A stretch of 64,000 nucleotides of DNA from Asaia sp003994335 (lineage in GTDB: Bacteria > Pseudomonadota > Alphaproteobacteria > Acetobacterales > Acetobacteraceae): positions 186,001 through 250,000 of the forward strand of contig NZ_JBBCOR010000006.1 of NCBI RefSeq assembly GCF_037151175.1, written 5' to 3'. How positions within the stretch are numbered: position 1 is the stretch's first letter; every line of letters begins with the position of its first letter. Positions 34,434 to 42,670 of this stretch are shown one piece after another. The position numbers were made by a program, and so were the translations under genes. The notes beneath the pieces are model-generated. The model saw nothing but the letters and a program-made list of their open reading frames with translations, was not told the DNA's origin and did no database searches.

Positions 34434-34457
34434 CGTTAACGGTCAGTCTTGTTAACG
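34434..34457. promoter_or_regulatory. Inverted repeat upstream of galU
   Basis: CGTTAAC (34434-34440) and GTTAACG (34451-34457) are exact reverse complements separated by 10 bp, in an AT-richer stretch 180 bp before galU. This looks like a dimeric regulator site; nothing else in the 250-bp gap between tRNA-Leu and galU was recognised. Confidence 0.35.
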
Positions 34458-34633
34458 CATGACGATTCATGTTTTTTTCACCTCTGCCATCACTTTGTCG
34501 AAGTCTTGTTGCTAGAGAGTGGTTGCGAGACAGTCGTCGTGTAAGTTGGCACGCGGTTGAAGGGTAAAGGCAAGATCAAATCCCCCTTCGGTCGCTGTTC
34601 CATACTCCTACAAAGATCTAAAGGTCGGATAAC

Positions 34634-35509
34634 GTGATCAAGCCGCTCAGAAAAGCAGTACTCCCCGTTGCGGGTATGGGAACGCGCTTTCTTCCTGCAA
34701 CCAAGGCCATGCCGAAGGAAATGCTGCCGGTCGTGGACCGCCCGCTGATCCAGTATGCGATCGATGAAGCGCGCAAGGCCGGTATCGATCAGTTCTGCCT
34801 GATTACCGGCCGTGGCAAGGACAGCCTGATCGATTATTTCGACGTTGCCTTCGAACTGGAGACGACCCTTCGCGAGCGCGGCAAGAATGCTCTGCTGGAA
34901 ACGCTGCAGCCGAGCTCGATCGAGGCGGGTTCGCTTGCAGCGGTCCGTCAGCAGGAGCCTCTTGGGCTTGGCCACGCCATCTGGTGTGCGCGCTCCTTCA
35001 TCGGTGACGATCCGTTCGCCATTCTCCTCCCTGATGACATCGTTCAGGGTGAGAAGGGCTGCGTGGCCCAACTGGTCGAGGTATACAATCAGACCGGCGG
35101 CAACGTGGTTGCCGTGTCCGAGGTCCCCAAGGAACACACGAACCGCTACGGCATTCTCGATGTCGGCAAGGATGACGGCAAGCTGGTCGAGGTCAAGGGG
35201 CTGGTTGAGAAGCCCAATCCCGAGGATGCTCCCTCCAATCTGTCGATCATCGGCCGCTATGTCCTTCTGCCCGAGATCATGACGCATCTTTCCAAGCTGG
35301 AGCGCGGCGCAGGCGGCGAAGTGCAGCTCACCGACGCCATGGCGAAGATGATCGGCCATGCGCCGTTCCATGGGCTGCGCTATGAGGGCACGCGCTATGA
35401 TTGCGGTGACAAGGCCGGGTATCTGGAGGCGCAGATTGCCTTCGCGCTCGAGCGGCCTGATCTGCGTGAAGCCATGCGTGGGTTCATCAAGAAATACGCC
35501 AATGCCTGA
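34634..35509 (+). CDS. galU: UTP--glucose-1-phosphate uridylyltransferase
   Basis: Makes UDP-glucose, the donor for cellulose, acetan-type and LPS sugars in this group. The 291-aa protein has the nucleotidyltransferase signature AGMGTRFLPATKAMPKEMLP (about 13-32), DDI (metal/nucleotide) in LLPDDIVQG, and the GSP-like EVQLTDAM near the C-terminus. It starts with GTG, with AAAGG about 10 nt upstream. Its stop overlaps the ATG of the phosphohexomutase gene by one base, so UDP-glucose and its glucose-1-phosphate supply are made from one message. Confidence 0.94.
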   Translation: MIKPLRKAVLPVAGMGTRFLPATKAMPKEMLPVVDRPLIQYAIDEARKAGIDQFCLITGRGKDSLIDYFDVAFELETTLRERGKNALLETLQPSSIEAGSLAAVRQQEPLGLGHAIWCARSFIGDDPFAILLPDDIVQGEKGCVAQLVEVYNQTGGNVVAVSEVPKEHTNRYGILDVGKDDGKLVEVKGLVEKPNPEDAPSNLSIIGRYVLLPEIMTHLSKLERGAGGEVQLTDAMAKMIGHAPFHGLRYEGTRYDCGDKAGYLEAQIAFALERPDLREAMRGFIKKYANA

Positions 35510-36939
35510 TGGACTTTATGTTCCGGCATGAGTTCCACCCGACGATCCTGCGAGAATACGATATTCGCGGGATTGTCGGTACGACGCTTTTCGATAACGA
35601 CGCCCAGGCCCTGGGCGTCGTTTTTGCGTTGATCCTGCGGGAGAATGGCGCCCAGGACGTTGTGGTCGGTCACGATGGCCGCACCTCCTCTCCCGCACTG
35701 GAGCGCGCTCTGATTAATGGGCTCATCAGCGGGGGAATGCGCGTGCAGCGCATCGGATGTTGCCCCACCCCCATGCTCTATCACGCATCCCATGAGATGG
35801 GGGCTTCGGGCGCGATCATGGTAACGGGCAGCCATAACCCTGTGGGTTATAACGGCTTCAAGCTCATGCTGCGCAACCAACCCTTCTACGGTGAGGCCTT
35901 GCGGCAGGTGGCAACGCTTCTGGGTCGGGGAGTGGTTCAGACGGCAGAGCTTGGCAGCCTGGCCAATATCGAATCGCTCGACAGCTACTGTCGCGCCCTT
36001 CTTTCAGCCTTGCGTGCAAAGGGACGCCCACTGCGTGTGGTGTGGGATAATGCGAATAGCTCCGCAGGCAGAGTGCTCGAGGCTCTGGTCGCGCGCCTGC
36101 CGGGAACACATGTCATTCTCAACGCGGAGATAGATGGCAATTTTCCGGCCCACCATCCGGACCCGACCTTGCCGGAGAACATGGTGCAACTGCGCGACGC
36201 AGTGCTTCACCATCGCGCAGATATCGGGTTCGGTTTTGACGGCGATGCCGACCGCATGGGCGTTATCGACGAGCAGGGCAGGATTATCCCTGCGGACATG
36301 CTGAGTCTGATCTTGGCGCAGGCGATCCTAGAAGAACGGCCCGGGGCCAGGATTCTTGGCGACGTCAAGATGTCACAGGTTCTTTTCGACGGTATCGTCG
36401 CGGCTGGTGGAAAAGCGGCTCTTTGTCCGAGTGGGCACTCCGAGGTGAAGAACGCCATGCGCGAAACGGGGGCCGTCTTCGCCGGTGAAATGTCGGGTCA
36501 CTTCTTCTTCGCCGATCGCTGGCCCGGCTTCGACGACGGGCTCTACGCCGCCATGCGGATGATCGACTTCCTGGCACATCAGTCCCGCCCTGTTTCGGTG
36601 CTGCATGAAGCGCTACCGCGCGCTGTCGCCACGCCCGAGATCAGATTCGCGTGCCCTGATCACCGCAAATTTCAGGTGATCGACGCCGTGATCGCGCGAT
36701 GCAGGGCGGCAGGGATGGAGATGACGCTGATCGATGGCATGAGGGTGCGTGAAAAGGGGGGCTGGTGGCTGCTCAGGGCCTCCAACACCCAGCCAGCCCT
36801 TGTTGCGCGCGCTGAGGGACAGGATGAAACGGTCTGCGCGGCGCTTCTGGCACGGGTCGATGAAATGCTTGCGAGGGTCGGGATCGAGAGGCCGAAAAAC
36901 AACGATGCTGACGCGGCAGATGCGAGGCACGGCGCATGA
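35509..36939 (+). CDS. Phosphoglucomutase/phosphomannomutase
   Basis: An alpha-D-phosphohexomutase interconverting 6- and 1-phosphates of glucose and/or mannose. The 476-aa protein has REYDIRGIVG, the phosphoserine site VTGSHNP (Ser about 108), the metal loop DGDADR (about 244-249) and the substrate-recognition GEMSGH in the third domain. Bacterial enzymes with GEMSGH often use both Glc and Man, so PGM, PMM or both is possible. A one-base overlap with galU favours a role in sugar nucleotides for exopolysaccharide. ATG 35518 is an alternative start. The stop overlaps DUF3553 by 4 bp. Confidence 0.88.
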   Translation: MDFMFRHEFHPTILREYDIRGIVGTTLFDNDAQALGVVFALILRENGAQDVVVGHDGRTSSPALERALINGLISGGMRVQRIGCCPTPMLYHASHEMGASGAIMVTGSHNPVGYNGFKLMLRNQPFYGEALRQVATLLGRGVVQTAELGSLANIESLDSYCRALLSALRAKGRPLRVVWDNANSSAGRVLEALVARLPGTHVILNAEIDGNFPAHHPDPTLPENMVQLRDAVLHHRADIGFGFDGDADRMGVIDEQGRIIPADMLSLILAQAILEERPGARILGDVKMSQVLFDGIVAAGGKAALCPSGHSEVKNAMRETGAVFAGEMSGHFFFADRWPGFDDGLYAAMRMIDFLAHQSRPVSVLHEALPRAVATPEIRFACPDHRKFQVIDAVIARCRAAGMEMTLIDGMRVREKGGWWLLRASNTQPALVARAEGQDETVCAALLARVDEMLARVGIERPKNNDADAADARHGA

Positions 36940-37112
36940 AGCACGACGTAAGTTTCTTCGAGCCCGGTCAGTTCGTTTCCCATCCGCATTGCCCTGACTG
37001 GGGTATTGGTCAAATTCAGAGCGTTACGGGTCACCGTGTCACGGTCAATTTCGAGAATCAGGGAAAGGTCCTGATCAATACGATGCTCGTCGATCTTGTG
37101 GTGATCGAGTGA
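36936..37112 (+). CDS. DUF3553 small protein
   Basis: A 58-aa gene, shorter than usual annotation cut-offs, with clear similarity to the DUF3553 family. The fingerprint is FFEPGQFVSHPHCPDWGIGQ followed by VTGHRVTVNFENQGK and LVDLVVIE. The fold resembles small Tudor/CarD-like barrels (GQ..HP...WGIG..), which suggests contact with RNA polymerase or nucleic acid, but function is unknown. Its start overlaps the phosphohexomutase stop by ATGA and comF starts 17 bp later, so it belongs to the coupled run from galU onward. Confidence 0.85.
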   Translation: MKHDVSFFEPGQFVSHPHCPDWGIGQIQSVTGHRVTVNFENQGKVLINTMLVDLVVIE

Positions 37113-37128
37113 TCGCTCCGCGAGCCTC

Positions 37129-37908
37129 ATGACGCCTTTCCGCAAGCTGGCTCGCGCGGGGCTCGATTTTCTCTTTCCCCCGATCTGTCTTGCATGCAGT
37201 GCCGAAACCGGCTCATCAGGGCTTGTCTGTGCTGCCTGCTTCACCGGGCTGTCGCATCTCACCGGTGCGTGCACACGGTGTGCCTTGCCTCTCCCCGCGC
37301 CGGATTATGCGGATTCCCGAGGGTATTGCCCCTCCTGTGCGCAGTCTCCCCCCCTGTGGCACGCAGCCCGCGCGGCTTTCCAGTATGAGGGGACCGCGCG
37401 CAGGCTCGTACTTCAGCTGAAATACGCCGATCGGCTCGACATTACGCCGTTCCTCACCAGAGCGATGCAACAAGGCGGGGCGGACATTCTCGCAGAGGCC
37501 GAATGCCTCGTGCCGGTCCCGTTGCACAGGCATCGTTTCTGGCACAGGCGCTTCAATCAGGCGGCTATTCTGGCGCGTGTCCTGTCGCGCTCGGCGCCTC
37601 AGGCGCGCCTTATTCCGGATGCCCTTATCCGGAGACGGGCGACGAAAACGCTCGCACGGCTCGATCCCGGTGAAAGGCGTCGTGCGCTTGGAGATGCATT
37701 CGTTCTTCGCCCGGCTGCGCGTATCCGCGTGGCAGGGCGGCATGTCGTTCTGGTCGATGATATCTTGACCACCGGCGCTACCGCCTCCATCTGCGCATCA
37801 AGGCTCCTCCAGGCGGGTGCGCGGCGTGTGGACCTGCTCGTTGCAGCCCGGGCAGTGAAACACGTGGCCTCTGACCCAGGGGGAGACATCATTGACGCAG
37901 AGGAGTGA
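37129..37908 (+). CDS. comF: ComF family phosphoribosyltransferase-like protein
   Basis: A 259-aa member of the ComF family, linked to uptake or processing of transforming DNA. The N-terminus holds a double zinc ribbon with paired cysteines at 20/23, 34/37, 48/51 and 67/70. The C-terminal phosphoribosyltransferase domain has the PRPP loop VVLVDDILTTGAT (about 206-218). In other bacteria ComF is needed for natural competence, although some homologues have other roles. It lies between DUF3553 and a glutaredoxin, the arrangement seen in alphaproteobacteria. With comM at 8455, this window holds two competence-associated genes. Confidence 0.88.
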   Translation: MTPFRKLARAGLDFLFPPICLACSAETGSSGLVCAACFTGLSHLTGACTRCALPLPAPDYADSRGYCPSCAQSPPLWHAARAAFQYEGTARRLVLQLKYADRLDITPFLTRAMQQGGADILAEAECLVPVPLHRHRFWHRRFNQAAILARVLSRSAPQARLIPDALIRRRATKTLARLDPGERRRALGDAFVLRPAARIRVAGRHVVLVDDILTTGATASICASRLLQAGARRVDLLVAARAVKHVASDPGGDIIDAEE

Positions 37909-37917
37909 TCCCCCAAC

Positions 37918-38178
37918 GTGGCGAAGATCGAGATCTATACCCAACCTGGCTGCCCTTACTGCGTACGCGCGGTGCAGATTCTTGCCTCGAAAAAACTCCC
38001 TTTCACCGAAATCGATGCTCCCCATGGCACGCAGGCGCGCCTCGACTCCATCAGTCGTTCGGGCGGGGGGCGCACTGTGCCGCAGATTTTCGTCGATGGG
38101 TGCTGCCTTGGGGGCTGCACCGATCTGATGCAGCTGGAATCGACCGGGGAACTCGACAGGATTCTCGCTCAGGAATGA
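37918..38178 (+). CDS. grxC: Glutaredoxin (GrxC type)
   Basis: An 86-aa dithiol glutaredoxin reducing disulfides with glutathione. The redox site CPYC (residues 12-15), the cis-Pro TVP (about 54-56) and GG of the glutathione site are present. DDL of many family members reads TDL here. It starts with GTG 9 bp after the comF stop. Its stop overlaps the DUF1178 ATG (38175-38178). Its partner in the cell would be glutathione reductase, which is not in the window. Confidence 0.92.
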   Translation: MAKIEIYTQPGCPYCVRAVQILASKKLPFTEIDAPHGTQARLDSISRSGGGRTVPQIFVDGCCLGGCTDLMQLESTGELDRILAQE

Positions 38179-38612
38179 TCTGCTATCGCCTGCATTGCCC
38201 GACGGGGCATGAATTTGAGGGGTGGTTCCCCTCGGGTGACGCTTTCGATCGACAGAAGGAAACCGGGCTCGTCTCCTGTCCCGAGTGTGGCGCGACGGAA
38301 GTATCCAAAAGCCTCATGGCGCCTGCGCTCGCCAGACCCGCCATAGCGCGAAAAGACCCTGCGCCGCTCTCTCCGGTAGATCAGCTGCGCCTTGCCCTGC
38401 GTCAGCTGCGGAAAGAGGTTGAGGCGCAGTGCGAAGACGTGGGTGATCGATTTGCCGAAGAGGCGTTGAGGCGTCATGATGCGAACCAGGATGGTGACCG
38501 GCAACCGGCGCGCGGCATCTATGGCACGATGAGCGATACCGAACGCGAAAGGCTCGAAGATGAAGGCGTGGACTTTACCCCGGTTCCGTGGATCGATCGC
38601 TCGGATAACTGA
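38175..38612 (+). CDS. DUF1178 family protein
   Basis: A 145-aa protein of the DUF1178 family, functionally uncharacterised. The N-terminal zinc-ribbon-like half has CYRLHC (Cys3, Cys8), GHEFEGWFPS and CPECGA (Cys35, Cys38). A linker rich in Ala/Pro and a helical C-terminal part (RLALRQLRKEVEAQCEDVGD, about 73-92) follow, then the conserved end GTMSDTERERLEDEGVDFTP. It is coupled to grxC by ATGA. In alphaproteobacteria this gene often sits beside a C-N hydrolase and ubiG; here the hydrolase is absent and DUF2147 follows. Confidence 0.88.
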   Translation: MICYRLHCPTGHEFEGWFPSGDAFDRQKETGLVSCPECGATEVSKSLMAPALARPAIARKDPAPLSPVDQLRLALRQLRKEVEAQCEDVGDRFAEEALRRHDANQDGDRQPARGIYGTMSDTERERLEDEGVDFTPVPWIDRSDN

Positions 38613-39123
38613 CCGCGTCGCAGGCCGATCTGTCGAACGTTTGTCGGTCGTGCGTCCAGCGGTTGTGCGGTGCCTCGTCCTGTGTTCGCTTCTCCTTCTT
38701 GCCCTCTCTTCTCCGTCCCGAGATGCCTTTGCCCAGATTGCGGGTAATCCGCCAGCTCCTGAGGAGGGGCTGTGGCTGGCGCAGGATCACGATGGTGTGT
38801 TCCAGATTGGACATTGTGGCGATACGCTCTGCGGAAGGCTGATCGGCATGCAATATGACGGGCCTGTTCCCAAGGATGTGTGGGGACGTTCACAATGTGG
38901 GCTGGTCATGCTGACCGATTTCCGACTAATCAGGGACGAGAACGTGTGGCGGGGGCATATCCTCGACCCGGAGACCGGACGGACCTACGACGCCCGTATC
39001 CATGCCGAGTCGTCTGAGGTGCTCAAGCTGCGCGGGTTCATTCTGGGAATCCCCCTCTTCGGCAAGACGCAGACCTGGACCCGTTATCACGGCACGATCG
39101 GTCCGGAGTGCAAACTGCCCTGA
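38560..39123 (+). CDS. DUF2147 family exported protein
   Basis: A 187-aa secreted protein with DUF2147 features: GLWLAQDHDGVFQIGHC near residue 71, a second Cys in LCGRLIG, the WRGHILDPETGRTYDARI block, and the end LKLRGFILGIPLFGKTQTW. The signal peptide has a hydrophobic core LVLCSLLLLALSS and cleavage near AFAQ. ATG 38560 has GAAAGG 7 nt upstream but overlaps DUF1178 by 53 bp. TTG/GTG codons at 38641 or 38650 would give a shorter signal peptide but no ribosome-binding site. Function is unknown; the family includes small periplasmic proteins linked to envelope or metal stress. Confidence 0.8.
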   Translation: MKAWTLPRFRGSIARITDRVAGRSVERLSVVRPAVVRCLVLCSLLLLALSSPSRDAFAQIAGNPPAPEEGLWLAQDHDGVFQIGHCGDTLCGRLIGMQYDGPVPKDVWGRSQCGLVMLTDFRLIRDENVWRGHILDPETGRTYDARIHAESSEVLKLRGFILGIPLFGKTQTWTRYHGTIGPECKLP

Positions 39124-39158
39124 GCGGGAGGATCGCTCGAGGAGCTTGAGAGCAGAAC

Positions 39159-40421
39159 ATGACGACTTCGCTTTCCCGTCGCGGCTTTGCGTTGGGTACA
39201 TTGGGACTTCTGGGCTGTGGCCACGCGCTGGCACAGGACGCAACGGATCAGGCACCGGCCACACCGCCGCCGCCGCCCAAACCGGTCTCCAAGACCATCT
39301 GCTTCGTAGGCGGCTACACCAAGCATGCGCCTCCGGGTGGCGCGGGCAATGGCGAAGGTATTGCGGTGTTCGAGATGGATCGCCAGACCGGCGTTCTGAC
39401 TCCGGTGACGACTTTTACCGATATTGCCAGCCCCTCTTTCATCACCCTGTCTCACGACAAGCGCTTTCTCTACGCGCTGAGCGAGATCGACGATTTCAAC
39501 AAGGATGGTGACGGCTCGGTCACGGCCTTCGCGGTGGATCGCAAGACCGGTTCGCTCAAGAAGCTGAATGCCGTCAGCTCCGGTGGCGCGGTACCCGCGC
39601 ATCTGAGCGTTCACCACTCGGGACGATACATTCTGGTGGCGAATTACATGGGTGGCTCTGTAGCTGTACTGCCCATCCGTCCCGATGGCTCGCTCGGACC
39701 GGCAACCGATGTGGTGCATAATACGGGACCCCGCCAGCCCGAGCGCGCCGCTGACAACCCCCAGGGCAATTTCGCGGTTTCGGATCACTCGGGCTCGCAT
39801 CCCCACATGATTCAGAGCGATCCGAGCGGAAAGTTCGTAATCGCCGATGATGCAGGGCTCGATCGCGTCTATGTCTGGACGCTCAACCTCCAGACCGGCA
39901 AGCTCGTTCCGGCCAAGACGCCCTATTACGACATGACGCCGGGCAGTGCTCCCCGTCACTTCCAGTTCAACCGCTCCGGCAAGCTGATGTATAATCTGTG
40001 CGAGCAGGACTCGAAGATCGTTGTCAGCGCCTTCGATCCCCAGACCGGTGCGATCAACAACCTGCAATCGGTCAGCACGGTCACGTCGCATTTCCGCGGC
40101 AGCACTCTGGCCGCCGAGATCCTGATCTCAGCTGATGACCGTTTTGTCTATGCGTCGAACCGACTTGGTGACTCGCTGGCCGTGTTCAAGGTTGGGGAGG
40201 ATGGAACCCTGACCCTGCAGGACGAAGCCTGGATGCATGCCGATTACGGCCGCGCCATGATGTTCGACCCTTCGGGCAGCTTCCTCTTCTGCGCTAATCA
40301 GCGCAGCGATGCCGTGACCTCGTTCCGCATCGACAAGGCCAGCGGCCAGCTCGGATTTACCGAGAACTTCACACCGGTGGGCAGCCCGACCACCTTTGCT
40401 TTCATGGATACCGAAATCTGA
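39159..40421 (+). CDS. Exported lactonase family beta-propeller protein
   Basis: A 420-aa protein of the YbhE/6-phosphogluconolactonase seven-bladed propeller family. The N-terminus is a Tat signal peptide (SRRGFALGTLGLLGCGHA; R7, R8) with cleavage near ALAQ. A proline-rich linker and then the propeller follow, with SPSFITLSHDKRFLYALSE, HLSVHHSGRYILVANYMGG, HPHMIQSDPSGKFVIADD and PRHFQFNRSGK repeats. It is predicted periplasmic, so it may hydrolyse aldonolactones such as glucono-delta-lactone produced by membrane dehydrogenases, plausible in acetic acid bacteria but unproven. A ribosome-binding site GGAG is 14-17 nt upstream, with GAGAGCAG nearer. Confidence 0.82.
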   Translation: MTTSLSRRGFALGTLGLLGCGHALAQDATDQAPATPPPPPKPVSKTICFVGGYTKHAPPGGAGNGEGIAVFEMDRQTGVLTPVTTFTDIASPSFITLSHDKRFLYALSEIDDFNKDGDGSVTAFAVDRKTGSLKKLNAVSSGGAVPAHLSVHHSGRYILVANYMGGSVAVLPIRPDGSLGPATDVVHNTGPRQPERAADNPQGNFAVSDHSGSHPHMIQSDPSGKFVIADDAGLDRVYVWTLNLQTGKLVPAKTPYYDMTPGSAPRHFQFNRSGKLMYNLCEQDSKIVVSAFDPQTGAINNLQSVSTVTSHFRGSTLAAEILISADDRFVYASNRLGDSLAVFKVGEDGTLTLQDEAWMHADYGRAMMFDPSGSFLFCANQRSDAVTSFRIDKASGQLGFTENFTPVGSPTTFAFMDTEI

Positions 40422-40472
40422 GGGTCATGCGGCGCGTGGCGGGAGATCATCTCCTCATGCGCAGCAGGGGAA

Positions 40473-40498
40473 AGGGGACACCAGCTGGGTTGTCCCCT
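40473..40498. terminator. Stem-loop between lactonase and ubiG
   Basis: An 8-bp stem AGGGGACA / TGTCCCCT encloses the self-complementary CCAGCTGG. It lies between two convergent genes, 51 bp past the lactonase stop. No T-run is present. Confidence 0.5.
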
Positions 40499-40515
40499 CC
40501 GATCCCGAACGGCCC

Positions 40516-41250
40516 TCAATCCCTCACGAACATCGTGATGTAATTGATGCTTGTATCGCGTGTGATGCGCCAGTGCATCGGGCGATAGCTCATTCCGGCC
40601 ACGTCGATCATGCGCAGACCGACCGTGCGACCCATTTTGTGCAGCTCATCGGGTTTGATGAATTTCTGCCAGTCATGTGTGCCCACGGGCAGGAGCCGCG
40701 CAATATATTCGGCTCCGATCTTGGCAACGGCCAGCGAGAGCAGCGTGCGATTGAGCGTGGACACGGCGATCAGACCGCCCGGACGCGTCAGGCTGCGCAG
40801 TAGACCGAGAAATTCCTGCGGGTCATTGACGTGCTCAATCACTTCAAGCGCCGAGATGGCATCGAAGCTCTGCCCCTCCCGCACCAGCGCCTCGGCGCTG
40901 CCATTACGATAGGTGAGGGGGCCGGAATTATCGGGGAGCGGATGCTCAGCCAGATGCGCCTGAGCCGCGCGGATTCCCTCTGGAGAGGCGTCGAGCCCAA
41001 GAACGTCATGCCCCATGCGCGCATAGGCCTCGCTCGCAAGGCCTGCACCGCAGCCGATATCGAGTAGAGAAAGCCGACCGCCCCGTAGCCCTTCCAGTCG
41101 GCGAAGATGGGCGTTGACCCATTCCGTACGCATCGGGTTCATATCGTGCAGGGGCTTCATGGGGCCTTTGGGGTCCCACCACGTGGCGGCGAACTGGTCG
41201 AAATGGGCGATCTCGCGATCAGAGACGGAAGAGGCTGCGTGATCCGGCAT
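40516..41250 (-). CDS. ubiG: Ubiquinone biosynthesis O-methyltransferase
   Basis: SAM-dependent methyltransferase doing both O-methylations in ubiquinone synthesis; acetic acid bacteria rely on ubiquinone (Q-10) to accept electrons from membrane dehydrogenases. The 244-aa protein (from ATG 41250, with GGAAC just upstream) contains FDQFAATWWDPKGPMKPLH, typical of UbiG. SAM motif I LLDIGCGAG is at 62-70, and EVIEHV is motif II. ATG 41265 is an alternative. The frame upstream to 41526 is unlike the family. It is divergent from lysC, a common alphaproteobacterial order. Confidence 0.93.
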   Translation of the reverse strand: MPDHAASSVSDREIAHFDQFAATWWDPKGPMKPLHDMNPMRTEWVNAHLRRLEGLRGGRLSLLDIGCGAGLASEAYARMGHDVLGLDASPEGIRAAQAHLAEHPLPDNSGPLTYRNGSAEALVREGQSFDAISALEVIEHVNDPQEFLGLLRSLTRPGGLIAVSTLNRTLLSLAVAKIGAEYIARLLPVGTHDWQKFIKPDELHKMGRTVGLRMIDVAGMSYRPMHWRITRDTSINYITMFVRD

Positions 41251-41422
41251 TGTGGTTCCAGGCATACAGAAATGGGTCCGTTGTTCCAGAGTATCTGGAC
41301 GGCGCGATCTGGACTTAGTATGTGACCGGCCTTTCCTTGCGCAACATCGCAGGCTGGAAAATCCTTCCCCGGCGCTCTGTGATTGACCGCTTTCTGCTAC
41401 GTACGGAGCCAGGTGCACAATT

Positions 41423-42670
41423 ATGACGTCTTCAGACCCGTGCCCAACCCGGATCGTCATGAAGTTTGGCGGTACCTCTGTCGCTGATCTGGACCGCATT
41501 CGCGCCGTTGCCGAGCGCGTGCGCAAGGAGCGTGAAAAGGGGCATCAGGTCGCGGTGGTGGTTTCGGCCATGGCGGGCGTCACCAATCAGATGGTCGGGT
41601 ATGTGAATGCGCTCGATCCGATGGCCGATGCACGCGAATACGATGCCGTCGTCGCCAGTGGAGAGCAGGTCACGAGCGGTCTCACAGCCATTGCGCTCCA
41701 GGCGCTCGGCGTTCCGGCCCGATCCTGGCAGGGCTGGCAGATCCCCTTCCGTACCGATGAGGCGCATGGCAAGGCCCGTATTGGCGATGTGGAAGGCGCG
41801 GCGTTGATCGCCTGCATGGAGCGGGGCGAGGTGCCGGTCATTGCCGGGTTCCAGGGTGTCGCGCCGGGTAAGCGGATCAGCACGCTGGGTCGTGGTGGCT
41901 CCGATACCTCGGCTGTCGCCGTGGCGGCGGCCATCAAGGCCGATCGTTGCGATATCTATACCGATGTCGATGGAATCTACACCACCGATCCGCGTATCGT
42001 AAAAAAGGCCAAGAAGCTGGATCGCATTACCTTCGAGGAGATGCTCGAACTGGCTTCGGTAGGGGCCAAGGTACTCCAGACGCGCTCAGTCGGTCTGGCC
42101 ATGAAAGAAAAAGTGCGCGTGCGCGTGTTGTCGAGTTTTGAACCCGAGACGGAGCTCTCGGGATCGCTGGTGGTGGATGAGGACGAGATGATGGAAAAGG
42201 AACTGGTCACGGGGATCGCCTATTCTCTGGACGAGGCAAAGATCTCAGTCAGCCGCATTCCGGACCGTCCGGGCATCGCCGCCGCCATTTTCAGCCCCCT
42301 GACCGAGGCGCGGGTGAATGTGGACATGATCGTCCAGAGCGTCGGCTCCGATGGCTCGACCAACATGACCTTCACCGTTCCCAAGGGCGACCAGGCGCGC
42401 GCGCTCGCCGCGCTCGAGGCTGCGCGAGCCGATATCCAGTATGGCGAGATCCACACCGCCAATGACGTGGTCAAGATCAGCGTCGTGGGCATTGGTATGC
42501 GCTCCCATTCCGGCATGGCCAGCACCATGTTCCAGACCCTTGCCGAGCGCGGGATCAATGTGCAGGTGATCTCCACCAGCGAGATCAAGATCTCGGTGCT
42601 GATCGACGCCGAATACATGGAACTCGCCATGCGCGCCCTGCACACGGCTTACGGGTTGGATGGGGAATGA
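41423..42670 (+). CDS. lysC: Aspartate kinase
   Basis: Phosphorylates aspartate, entering lysine, methionine and threonine synthesis. The 415-aa monofunctional enzyme has KFGGTSV (14-20), GRGGSDTSAVA near 160-170, DVDGIYTTDPR (substrate region), and two C-terminal ACT domains (GIAAAIFSPLTEARVNVDMI and MFQTLAERGINVQVIST) for allosteric control by lysine/threonine. The gene has a 172-bp upstream region shared with ubiG. The stop overlaps the nitronate monooxygenase start by 4 bp. Confidence 0.94.
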   Translation: MTSSDPCPTRIVMKFGGTSVADLDRIRAVAERVRKEREKGHQVAVVVSAMAGVTNQMVGYVNALDPMADAREYDAVVASGEQVTSGLTAIALQALGVPARSWQGWQIPFRTDEAHGKARIGDVEGAALIACMERGEVPVIAGFQGVAPGKRISTLGRGGSDTSAVAVAAAIKADRCDIYTDVDGIYTTDPRIVKKAKKLDRITFEEMLELASVGAKVLQTRSVGLAMKEKVRVRVLSSFEPETELSGSLVVDEDEMMEKELVTGIAYSLDEAKISVSRIPDRPGIAAAIFSPLTEARVNVDMIVQSVGSDGSTNMTFTVPKGDQARALAALEAARADIQYGEIHTANDVVKISVVGIGMRSHSGMASTMFQTLAERGINVQVISTSEIKISVLIDAEYMELAMRALHTAYGLDGE

